From: Primulina eburnea | Taxonomy: Eukaryota; Streptophyta; Magnoliopsida; Lamiales; Gesneriaceae | Reading direction: 5' to 3' | Assembly (NCBI RefSeq): GCF_022965805.1 | Contig: NC_133101.1 | Location: 22,406,868 to 22,470,867, forward strand | Length of the DNA: 64,000 nucleotides | In this document: piece by piece, positions 35,700 to 46,436 of the stretch | Layout of the letters: each line of letters opens with the position of its first letter | How positions within the stretch are numbered: the stretch's first letter is position 1 | Program-made: the position numbers and the translations under genes | The notes under the pieces: generated by a model | Told to the model about the DNA's origin: nothing | The model's input: only the letters and a program-made list of their open reading frames with translations | The model's database searches: none

Positions 35700-36625
35700 G
35701 TTCAATCATTCAACGAGTTCAAGATATAAATTTGAATTCGTAGATTATTGGTGAACTAGTTTAGTGGGAGATATTGGAAATTATTGTTATTGAGATGATT
35801 ATTGGAGATATTGTGATAAATATTGAGCGAGAATTAGTCAAATAAAAGTATGGTCAAATATTTTGGGAGTTTTAATCTAATATTTGAAATAATACGCGAC
35901 TTTGTGAATTTTAGAGTATTGGAACAAAGTTTTAGAAAATGATCAATCGTTAAGTTGTAATTTAAGGAAAAAAATTCAACTTTGGTTATTTTGGAATAAT
36001 AGTTGAATAATTTCGTTATTATTTTTATTGATGATTTATTCGGCTTTCTAGAATATTTAAATCCTTGTATGTCGACGTGAAAATTTTGAAGTTCAAGCTG
36101 ATTATTTCATCTTCGTTGAGGGTATAGGTATGTTACAGTTTGGTAACATAAGATTGTATCACATAAATTACGTTTTAAACATATTTATGTGTTGTTATAG
36201 ATGTTTGTGTGTTTATGTGAAATTTTAAATGCCTCGTTGATTTATATGCTCATTTATATGACATATTTTATGACATTTAGTTTAGGGCATGATATTGTGA
36301 CAAACATCTTGAATCATATCGTTCTTGTTAACCATTACAGTTGTTCATTTTTATTCGACACTTGTTTTATATCTCGGGATCATAGTGTGGCTGATAGACC
36401 TATATTGATACACCTGAGATCGTAGATTCGATTAAGCAATCCCTCTTTTTAGGGCATTCCTTTTGGGTTAGCGTTGTGCTTGTGGTATTTTGTTCGGTTA
36501 AATTGTGCAATCCTGTTGTACCGTCATAGTTGTGGGGAGGCCGAGTCGTGGGTGTTTGTGTTAGCATCAAGACATACATGACAATATATCACCAACGTAC
36601 ATTGTTGCTCGATCAGTACTTCTAC
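35700..36625 (+). repeat. LTR fragment resembling LTR-C
   Basis: The 'ggtatgttacagtttggtaacata' near 36127 parallels 'ggtatgttacggtccataacata' near 14101, and the GC-richer block at 36440-36560 occupies the same relative place as 14300-14460. It ends where LTR-B starts. Confidence 0.4.
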
Positions 36626-39600
36626 TGCAACGTCCGAAAAACCAACCTACGTAAACCACATGCATGCAAATTATTTTAATTGCTTAAATTGTTTTAATTA
36701 ATTGATTTTAAATGCTAGCATGATGTTTAGTATATGATTAAATGTATGATTGCATGATTAAATGATAATATGACATGATTACATGAAATTTAAGGATTTT
36801 ACCTGAATATTCGATAATAGTCAAGGGAAAGGAGATCGGGTACGACCAAGACAAGGATATGTATTTTTCATTAAATAATGGCAAGGCTACCTAAAACGAA
36901 TAAAAATGATTTAATTTTCTTATAAATGTTAGAGTTATAATTATTTTAGAGTCGAGCTCGATTTTTCATAGGAAGCCGGTTTTGGGCAAACAAGGAGTTT
37001 TAAAAGATTAAAAATATTATTTTTGGGAAAATAATTTTATAAATTTTATATTTTAATTAAATATGTGTTATTGGACCCAATTTAATTATTTAAAGTAGAC
37101 ACAATTGCCCTTAAGCTTGCAAGCCAAAAACTAAAGCCCATTAGCTTGTAATTAATTTATAAATAATTTAGGCTACCAAAAACACCACAATTCATTTTTT
37201 ATCTAGCCGAAAACACACCACATACGCACTTCATATTTTCGAAAATAAGAAGGAAAGAAAAGATAGGAGTCTTCGTCATCTTGTCGTCCAACATCGCACC
37301 CTCGTCAACGATCGTCTATTCGAGCGTTATAAACGCAAAGACACATTTTCTAAACTCTTTTAAACATCATACAAATCATAATATGCATGATTTAATTGTT
37401 TATGCATGAAAAAAAATAGGTGTTCGATAATTTTTACAGTAGAACGTTTATTTTCAAAACCGTGATGTTTTTACGCAAATATGAAACACATTATGATTTC
37501 CAACGAGCACGCTGTCAATAAATGATGAAATATGATTAAAACATGACAATTTTGAAAGGGAAAAATAAGGCTGGAACTGTGGGATTCAGGAGAAAGGAGA
37601 AGCCAAGAGTTGTTGGGTTTGCTTGATTCATATGGGCTCGACTTGGGTGTATGGGGCGAAGGGGCTCGACAAGTCTTTAGGAGGGCTCGTATGAATGTGG
37701 TTAGGTCCTAGGAAGGGTCCTAGCAAGGCTAGGACTCGTGCATCATGGCTGGGAAGAGTCCTCGTTTGATAGGACTCTTCTCGTAGGGTGATCTGGTTTG
37801 GCCGAGAGCTTTCAAAGGGAAGCTTGAGAGAGGGCTGGCCTAGGTGGTCTGTTCGGTACCCTAGGATGGTTCAGAGAAGGGTAGGAAGGGACAGGGCTCG
37901 TGGTGGCTCGCGCAAGAGCCACACGAAGGAAACCCACGCACGCAAGTGGGACGCGCAGGCTGCTGTATGTTTCAGGTGGTTCGCTGCTTGGGTCCAGGGG
38001 TCTGGGCTGGGCTTGGTTGGGTCTGAGCATGGTCCAGGGTTTGTTAGGGTCAAGTGGGCTTGGTGGTGGCTCAGCTGGAAGAGTCCTAGCTTGGCTAGGT
38101 GTCTAGTAGCATGAGAAGCAAAGGTGCACAGCCAAGGTTTTTTGACCAGGAGAGTTTAAGCGAGTTAGGGGCTAGGTCCAGGATTGTTCCCGATGGTGCA
38201 TAGGTGGGTTTGCTCAGGTTTGGCTCCAAGTGGCTCGATAGTAGCTCGAGTAAATTGAGAGATGGCTCGGGTTGTTCATATATAGGTCAATTTCGAGATT
38301 TAAATGAACTAAAATTGGAACCATGGGTCCAAGGGTGTTTTTCATGGCTCAAAAGGGTAGATTAGGTATTAAAAAGGTGTGTTTAAAATTTGGGAAGAAA
38401 ATAATGAGTTTTGAATTTATTCGAGATTTAATCGCCTCTCGAATAATTAATTAAAGAAGAAAATGAAATGCCTTGAATTAAGCCTAATAAAATTATGAAA
38501 AATATTATTTAAGCTTAAATAATTATTTGGGATAAACCCATGTCATTAAAAGTAAAAAAAAAAGATAAAATCGAGAATTTTTACGTCTAGGGACAAAACG
38601 GTAATTTTACACTTGAAAAATACGTAAAGGCTTGGCAGCGTCCCGAAGGATCATAATACATATTAAATGATATTTTATGATTTAAAATGATGATTTTGAT
38701 GAAAATATGATATTTTATGATTTATGGATATTTTATGATTTATTGTAAAAGCTGTGCAATTTTCACTGTCTAAAATGTTATTTTTGGAAAGTTATGATGA
38801 TTTATGATTTTACAAGAAAAGGAAAAGTATTTTGAGGGATGTGAATTGACTGTGACAAATGATATATGATTTTGTGGAGATGGCGTGAAGGACAAGGCCC
38901 CAGAGGGAGCCCATATTCGGGCCAAGGCCCAGAGTGACCCCGTCTATGGGAAAAAGGCCACAGAGGGACCACGACAATCGTATTTCCATGGTGGAGCCTA
39001 GTGCCCAACCCCTTGGACCATGTGGAGCTGAAGACTGAGCAGTCGACTGCATGATACAAGCTAGTCACTTTCAAGGATCAAACTTCACCCAAAATGACAA
39101 AAGATTAAAAGCTTCACAATTAAAATGATTTATGATATATGAATTATGCTTAAAAGATTTTTAAATTATTTATTTATGTTTAAACAATTTTTAAATGATT
39201 TTAAATGCTTAAATGATTTTTAATTGATTTATTTATGTTTAAAAGCTATTTTAAAATAAAAGTATGATTTTTAAATGCTTGTGATTGTATATGTATTATT
39301 TTTTGCTCATTTTTAGAACGTGTTGAGTTATTAGACTCACTAGGTTTGTATGATGCAGGATTTGATGATATCTGGGAGGCGATGACGATTGAGTGGATCG
39401 AGTGTTGCAGTACACTCCCGAGAGACTTTTATGTTTCCGCACTAGCTTGTTAGATAAAAGATTTATGTTAAAGAATTTATTTCAGATATTTTTATGCTTT
39501 AATTTTATGTTAGTTGATCTTTTTAAAGGTCGACGTAAGATTTTTGGTTAGTTGATGATTTAGACATTTATTTTATGCACTTGAGATTTTAAATGTTAAA

Positions 39601-39685
39601 TCATTATTTATGAAAATGTTAAGTTTGTTTTAATTAGTATTTTCAAGTTTATTAGTTTTTTTTAAAAAAAGTCGAGGTCGTTTCA
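36626..39685 (+). repeat. 5' LTR of the LTR-B element, 3.06 kb
   Basis: It starts TGCAACGTCCGAAAAACCAA and ends GTCGAGGTCGTTTCA, directly followed by the primer site. It carries a G-skewed block (37590-38290), a short 'ggccccagaggga' local duplication (38895-38975) and the conserved GTTATTAGACTCACTAGG near 39327. The 108-codon frame at 37788-38114 lies in the G-skewed block and looks fortuitous. Confidence 0.82.
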
Positions 39686-39686
39686 A

Positions 39687-39700
39687 TTGGTATCAAAGCC
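39687..39700 (+). promoter_or_regulatory. Primer binding site, initiator Met tRNA type
   Basis: TTGGTATCAAAGCC follows the LTR end by one base. Confidence 0.75.
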
Positions 39701-40125
39701 AAGGTTTTCCTTAAAGGTTTGTGTATTGTCACTCCGAGAAACTCAAGAAGTAATGCCTTAAATATGTGAATTTTTACTGCTTTATATTTTATATGCTAAA
39801 ATTCTTTTAAATCCTTATATGATACATGATATAAATGTTCGTTGCATGCTGCATGAAAAAATGATTAAATGCATGTTGGTAGGGAATTGATTGGGTTAAC
39901 GAAGAACTTAGAGAAGATTAGGGTGCATGTACTATTTGAGCTGGATTTAGGAGTCGACTTTGGGAAATTTTGAATTAGAATACAATTTTCAAGAGTTGGA
40001 AGACCGAATCGAAGAGTAAGATTTAAATTTGAGGTTAAGTTTGAGGTGGATAAGGGAATCTAAGCTTTGCAATTATCGAGTTAGGAAAATTTCGAGGACG
40101 AAATTCAATTTAAGGGGGAGAGATT

Positions 40126-41354
40126 TGTAACGTCTACGTAAACCACATGCATGTAAATTATTTTAATTGCTTAAATTGTTTTAATTAATTGATTTTAAAT
40201 GCTAGCATGATGTTTAATATATGATTAAATGTATGATTTAATTTTCTTAAAAATGAAATAATTCGAATTATTTTATGAGTCGAGCTAGATTTTTCCTTGA
40301 AAACCGGTTTTAAGCAAACAAGGAGTTATAAAAGATCAAAAATATTATTTTTGAGAAACTAATTTTATAAAAAATTTGTTTTAATTAAATAAGTGTTATT
40401 GGGCCCAATTTAATTACTTAAAGTAGGCCCAATTGCCTTTAAGCTTGCAAGCCCAAAACTCAAGCCCATTAGCTTGTTAATTAATTTATAAATAGGACTC
40501 TTAGGCTACCAAAACACCACAATTCATTCTTGCTCCAGCCGAAAACACACAACACACACTTCAGATTTTTGAAAATAAGGAGGAAAGAAAAGATAGGAGT
40601 CTTCGTCGTCCGGTTGTCCAATGTCGCACCCTCGCCAACGATCGTCTATTCGAGCGTTATAAACGCAAAACCACATTTTCTAAACTCTTTTAAACATCAT
40701 ACAAATCATAATATGCATGATTTAATTGTTTATGCATGAAAAAAAATAGGTGTTCGATAATTTTTACGGTAGAACGTTTATTTTAAAAAACGTGATGTTT
40801 TTACGCAAAAATGAAACACGTTATGATTTCCAATGAGTACGCTGTCAATAAATGATGAAATATGATTAAAACATGACAATTTTAAAGGGGAAATATAAGG
40901 CTGGAACCGTGGGATTCAAGAGAAGGGAGAAGCCAAGAGTTGTTGGGTTTTGCTTGATTCATATGGCTCGACTTGGGTGCATGGGGCGAAGGGGCTCGAC
41001 CAGTCTTTAGGAGGGCTCGTATGGATGTGGTTACGTCCTAGGAAGGGTCCTAGCAAGGCCAGGACTCGCGCAGCATGGCTGGGAAGAGAACTCGCTTGAT
41101 AGGACTCTTCCCGTAGGGTGATCTTGTTTGGCCGAGAGCTTTCAGAGGGAAGCTTGAGAGAGTGCTGGGCTAGGTGGTCTGGTCGGTACCCTAGGATGGT
41201 TCAGAGAGGGGTAGGAAGGGGCTAGGTACATGGGTCAGGATTGGTCAGGAGGGTGCCTAGGTGGGTTGGCTCTAGGTGGCTCGACCATGACTCGAGCAAA
41301 TTGGGAGATGCCTCGGGTTGTTCATATATGGGTCAATTTCGAGATTTAAATGAA
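40126..41354 (+). repeat. 3' LTR of the LTR-B element, cut by the Athila insertion
   Basis: It starts TGTAACGTCTACGTAAACC after the polypurine tract TAAGGGGGAGAGA. Compared with the 5' LTR it lacks about 12 bp near the start and about 150 bp near 40237, and in its G-skewed block it lacks several hundred bases. It stops at 'gatttaaatgaa', equivalent to about 38305, where the Athila LTR begins. Confidence 0.78.
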
Positions 41355-42880
41355 TGATAAGCACGAATTATATAGCATTTTATGGACTTTATTTTGTCGT
41401 ATTCGTGCTTATCTGGCGTTTTTATTCCGAGTTTCACGCTTATTTCGTCTCATTATGGCTATTTGCAGGTTTGACCAAAAGATGATAAAAGCCAAAGAAA
41501 TGGAAAGAAGTCAAACTTCGCAATGCCACATCAGAAATACCCTGAAAAATAGGAAAAAACACGAGAGGCCAAACACAGTCCCTTACACGGACCCCGTGTA
41601 AGGGTCCGTGTACATCAACCTCCAAAGAAGAGAAAATCAGAGACTACACGGACCCCATGCCGGACCTGTACCCGAGGTCCGTGTTAGCTATCCTCGAGAG
41701 AAGAAAAATCCAGTGTGTACACGGACCCCGAGATGGACATCTACACGGGGTCCGTGTCCAGTGTTCCGGAAGAAATTTTGGGCAGAGTCTAGACGAACCC
41801 ATTTCCTGATGCATTCACGGGGTCCGTGCCCTTGAGATGAGAGTCAGATTTTGGCGAAGATTTGTTCGTGATTTGGAAGGAAAATAAAAAGGAAAAACCT
41901 AGAAAAAAAGGAAAGGGGAGACAGAGAACTTCTGAACGCCGACTTGGAGAGAAAAAAAAAAAAGAGATTTTATATCGCACCGGCGGCTACGGCTTGGGAG
42001 AAAAACGAGAGACGGAAACGCGCTTCACACGCAAGCTTCGCACACATCGCTGAGATTTTCTCCTCTTTTGTTTTCTTATTTTTATTCATGAATTCAAATA
42101 ATAGATTTTTTTTCTAGTTTTGAATTTATGGAGTAGTTTTTGTTGTGATCGGGACCACGATTGGGATAGACTTTTGATTTCATTTATTCGTTGGGGTTGT
42201 TTGATTTATAAAATTATTTTATGTTATTGATTTATGTTTGCGTAATTTTCGTGCTTTTAATCTGGCCAATTTTTTGCATGTTTGTTGTTCAATCTTGACT
42301 CGAAAGAGAATTGATTGAAATTAGCTTCAAAAATATTAATCAACACACGATTAAACTGATTAGAAATAGTATTAGGTTTCAGTGTGCGATACTAGGCGAC
42401 AATTGTGATTCTATCGTTAATAAATTCGTTTTTGTTTAATTAAATTCAATTAGAAATAATTGGACTGTTAAATGAAAATAGGATTATAAATTCTAGAAAT
42501 AGAGTTGTAATTAAATTAGAGAATTGTAATCGTTACATCAAACAATTTGTGGTTAAATAATTCCAGTGCGTGATATTAATCGAAGTTTGTTACCGTCGTG
42601 TATTCCCGGTCATTTTATTTAAATTTGAAAATCCCCAAGTCCAAGCGGCTCTGAAAGTTGATTTAGTCATTAATTTAGCATAAATTTGTTTAAAGTTTAC
42701 TTAGTTTAAAAAATCATAAAATCGCTCTTTATATTTGCCTAGATGAAATAGAATAATTCCATCTTAGTAATTAAATAATAGTCTCTGTGGGATCGATATT
42801 TGGACTTTTCGTTCATTTACTATAACTTGACCTAGTCCGCTTGCTAGAATTTTTCTCAACCGAAATAATCGGTCAAGTTT
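41355..42880 (+). repeat. 5' LTR of the Athila-like element
   Basis: It starts TGATAAGCACGAATTATA and ends within about ten bases before the primer site (last TCA at 42873-42875). It contains the ACACGGACCC hairpin repeats at 41583-41832 and an AT-rich second half. The preceding five bases ATGAA are the expected target duplication, to be matched beyond the window. Confidence 0.78.
41583..41832. repeat. Hairpin minisatellite in the Athila LTR
   Basis: Units near 41583, 41644, 41718 and 41813 carry ACACGGACCC and GGGTCCGTGT arms in varying combinations. The first, at 41583-41612, is an almost perfect inverted repeat. Confidence 0.82.
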
Positions 42881-42882
42881 TT

Positions 42883-42899
42883 TGCGCCGTTGCCGGGGA
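42883..42899 (+). promoter_or_regulatory. Primer binding site, Asp tRNA type
   Basis: TGCGCCGTTGCCGGGGA matches the complement of the plant tRNA-Asp(GTC) 3' end except for one missing G near its start. This is the usual Athila primer. Confidence 0.8.
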
Positions 42900-43080
42900 C
42901 TATTTATTTAATATTAGGATAAATTATTTGTTTGAGACTAGGCTTTTATTCTTAGTTTTAAATTTGTCATTTTTTTTTCTTTCTTTAGTATTTTGATTAA
43001 TTTTGTTTCAGATTTTTATACTCTTTTGGAGCTTAAATTGTGCACTTAAATTTTTGATTTCAAGGGTTAGCTCGTGTTAT

Positions 43081-44900
43081 ATGAGCCGTGCTCAAGACGT
43101 CAGGAATCTAGTGCCACTTGATCTTGAGATTGAAAGCACTCTTCGCAGTATCCGTAGAGCTCAAAGGACCAACAACTTGGCTCTTGAATCCGAATCTGAA
43201 GCATAATCTGAAATAGACCGTAAACCAGAATTTGAAGACATGGCCGGAGAAGAGGATAATCTCACTCTAATGGAGCTTCATAGGCCCGCTTTTGGAGGTT
43301 ATGGCTCTAGTATTTTCCGCCCTACAATCCAAGCAAATACAATTGAACTTAAGCCAGCCATCATCCAGATGATTCAACTCCAAGTCAAATTTGGAGGATC
43401 ACCTTCTGAAGATCCCAATGCACATCTGGAGAACTTTCTGTCGATCTGTGAAACAATCAAGTGCAATGAGGTGAGTACTAATGCCATTAGACTCAGATTA
43501 TTTCCATTTTCCCTACAAGGAGAGGCTATGGAGTGGCTTCGAGACCTTCCAGCTGGTTCTATCACGACATGGGATGGATTAGTCGAGTTCTTCATGCACA
43601 GGTATTTTCCCCCAACCAAGATTACACAGTTGAGAAATGAAATTACATCATTTAGACAGAGAGATGGGGAATCATTGAATTCGGCATGGGCAAGGTTTTT
43701 TGATAGGCCACCAGGTTGAGACATTCTAATATGGGGTGCATCCATCTGTTAGATCTATGCTTGATGCGGCAGCAAACGGTAGCTTGTACAGGAAAACACC
43801 AACCGCAGCGCTTGGAATCATATCTAGTATGGCAGAGAGCAATGTGGGTTGGCAAGACAACCGCAGAGAGAAGAAAGTCGGATTTCTTGAGATGGATGCT
43901 TTGACAGCGATCACAGCAAAGCTTGATGGGTTGACACATCAGATGGCACAGTTACAGGCAAATAAATCAATACCAGCCAAGCTAGTGCATCAAATTCAGG
44001 GAAATGCTGAGATAGTTGGTGGATCATCTAGTGACATGCCATTCATGTCAGATATGTCTTGTGAGGGAATACAATGTTTTGGGGGAGACTCAGTGAATTA
44101 TGTGGGGAACCAGGGTCGACAACAATATAATCCATACAGTTTCTCATATAATCCGGGCTGGAGGAATCATCCGAATTTTGGGTGGAGGCAATTAGAAAAT
44201 TCTTTTGAGCAACCACATTTTAATCCTCCACAGCATCCTACACAACAGAAACCTCCTCAACAACCACCTAAACCTCCGCAAGGTGCTAGACCTTTGATGC
44301 CACCCGGTTTCAAGCCACAGGATAGCAAGTCAAATCTTGAGGATATGCTAGCCAAGTACATAGCCAGGAATGAGATGAAATGGAAAAATCATGATGCAAT
44401 GATGCAAAGAGTGGAGACTCAACTAGGGCAGTTGGCGACACAAATGGCTACACGAGCTCCAGATTCACTACCTAGTGACACGGAAAAGAATCCAAAAGGT
44501 GCCAATGCAGTCACAGTGACATCTCCCCTGAAGCAAGAAAAAATTGATGTTGAGGAAAATGTGAAAGAAAAGAGGCCATCCAAGAAAGTGTCCGAGGACG
44601 CAAGGGAGAAAGGCAAGTCTCTATACTCGAACTCCAATGTTGATATTAATTCACTCCCGTTCCCCCAAAGAGCGAAGCAACTGCAACTGGATACTCAATT
44701 TTCAAAATTCCTTGAGATTTTCAAAAAGCTGCACATAAATATCCCGTTTGCAGAGGCTTTAGCACAAATTCCCTCTTACGCTAAATTTCTTAAAGAAATT
44801 CTATCAAACAAGAGGAAACTAGTGGATTTTGAGACAGTGAAGCTTTCGGAGGAATGTTCTGCAATTCTACAAAATAAATTGCCTCCAAAAGCTAAGGACC
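43081..44900 (+). pseudogene. Athila gag, interrupted
   Basis: The likely start is ATG 43081 (MSRAQDVRNLVPL). A TAA at 43204-43206 interrupts the N-terminus; piece 43240-43719 holds the retrotransposon Gag capsid domain (IQLQVKFGGSPSEDPNAHLE, RLFPFSLQGEAMEWL, FFMHRYFPPTKITQLRNEI). Around 43700 a deletion of about 50 bp compared with the family pattern shifts the frame, with a further stop just before YGVHPSV. Piece 43736-45272 then continues with a Gln/Pro-rich middle (codons about 165-200) and a Lys/Glu-rich region toward protease. I see no CCHC knuckle, which is common for Athila Gag. Gag forms the particle that packages the RNA. Confidence 0.85.
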
Positions 44901-45272
44901 CAGGTAGTTTCTCTATTCCTTGTACCATTGGAAGTTCATGTTTTAGCAAGGCATTGTGTGATCTAGGTGCAAGCATAAATTTAATGCCTTATTCATGCTT
45001 TGAGAAACTAGGAATAGGTGAAGTGAAGCCGTCTACAATTTCTCTACAGTTAGCTGATAGATCAATTAAATATCCTAGGGGAGTTGTAGAGGATGTGTTG
45101 GTGAAAGTTGACAAGTTTATTTTCCCAGTGGACTTTGTTGTGTTAGATATGGAAGAGGATCGTAAGATCCCTCTTATTTTAGGAAGACCATTTTTAGCCA
45201 CTGGAAAAGCTCTGATAGATGTACACAAGGGTGACTTGGTGTTGAGATTGAATGATGAGAGTGTAGTGTTTA
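44901..45272 (+). pseudogene. Athila aspartic protease, split by the Sirevirus insertion
   Basis: Within the same open frame as the second gag piece, SKALCDLGASINLMPYSCFE carries the D-x-G-A catalytic motif (here D-L-G-A, a usual Athila variant), and IPLILGRPFLATGKALIDVH the second conserved segment. The frame is open to the insertion point and stays in register with 57273 onward if the element and one copy of the duplication are ignored, so protease was intact when the Sirevirus arrived. The 23 bases after 45272 that complete the frame on paper belong to the Sirevirus LTR. Confidence 0.82.
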
Positions 45273-46237
45273 TGTTAGGATCGGTTATTGACTAAGGAGT
45301 GTTTAGAAGGGGGGGTTGAATAAACACTTCTAGGAATTTAAATGTTCTTCGAAAAAGGTAGTTCAGCTTTGTTACAAACTGAACTAAGTATCCCGTCGGT
45401 CAATATCAATCAGTTAAACTGAATAAGCAGTTGCGGAAAATAAACTGATTGAAAGATAGAATATCTAACTGAAAATGAAAAGGCTGAAGTAAAGACAACA
45501 CAATATGTTTCTGGATGTTCGGAGAATTGAATAACTCCTACGTCACCCCTTCTATCTCAAGGATAGGATATTCACTAAAAGACTTTGATCGAGTACAACA
45601 CTTGTACAGACCCTCTTCAGTTAGGACTTATCTATTGCCTGAACTGAAACTCTTAGTATAATACAATGATCTCTGTAAGTAACTGAACTTAGCACTTATC
45701 GATTTATCAATATTACAGAGTGCTAGTTTGCTCAACGTGTAGCCTTGATTGCTACGAATAGATCTAATAAGTGTGAGCTGAGATTTTGACAGAGTAATGC
45801 CAAGTTTGAGATTAATCGATCGTCTCTTGTCAACTGCTCTTTAGTCATATTTATAGACTTATCTTTCAACGGTAATTTTGAATTTACGTATCCGTTGATT
45901 GCCACCTCATCATTTCTTAGACAATGTTCTTGATTGCCGCTTCTTCATTGATTGTAAGACGGCGTATTAATCTTGATAGCCGAAATACGTTGTTCTATGC
46001 AGTGCGGCTTTCCATATTCAGTTGCTGTCTGATATGTCTATCTGTCTTTTGAATGATCTTTCCCGAGGTATCTTCAGTTGAGAAGCTTTAATGTTTTCGG
46101 CTGAATGTTTTAAGAACTGATCAGTTTGTGTCAACTGATTTCAGTTGAATGTCCAGCTGCCGAATTTGCTTTCATGTATTAGTTGATTTAATCGATTGAT
46201 TTATGTTTTGTCAAACTCCAGAATTTAGTTTCCAACA
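45273..46237 (-). repeat. 3' LTR of the Sirevirus
   Basis: Ends are TGTTAGG and CCAACA on the plus strand (TGTTGG...CCTAACA in sense). Differences from the other LTR seen by eye: G for A in the G-run near 45310, and C for A in 'aaaagactttg' near 45572. The hexamer AACTGA/TCAGTT occurs about 14 times. Confidence 0.93.
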
Positions 46238-46252
46238 ATTTCCCCCTTTATG
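46238..46252 (-). promoter_or_regulatory. Polypurine tract of the Sirevirus
   Basis: The minus strand reads AAAGGGGGAAATTG next to the 3' LTR. It primes plus-strand DNA synthesis. Confidence 0.75.
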
Positions 46253-46436
46253 GTGTTTGACAAAACCAAGAGATTTAACTCAGCTCTTTGTTGATAATAG
46301 ATTACGCAACTGAATCATAGAATATCTGGGTTTCTTGTAGATAATATAGAAGTCTGAGAAAAAGATACCAGTTGATAATAATATCCTGATTGCATAACTG
46401 AATCATAAAATAACTGGACAAATGATATGAGTTGCT

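Larger units (their letters stand above)
36626..41354 (+). mobile_element. Short-bodied non-autonomous chromovirus-like element (LTR-B family)
   Basis: 5' LTR 36626-39685, primer binding site 39687-39700, internal region of about 0.4 kb, polypurine tract 40113-40123, and 3' LTR from 40126 interrupted at 41355 by the Athila element. There are no gag or pol domains. The internal 3' end keeps 'ttcgaggacgaaattcaatt', the conserved tail of chromovirus pol, so it derives from a chromovirus. Confidence 0.82.

Noticed and set aside
37788..38114. 108-codon frame in LTR-B
   Set aside because: Lies in a G-skewed LTR block, is not kept in the sister copies at 5948-8240 and 40126-41354, and matches no domain.
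42883..42899. Possible tRNA-Asp gene
   Set aside because: Only the complement of the acceptor/T-arm end is present, next to an LTR; it is a primer binding site.
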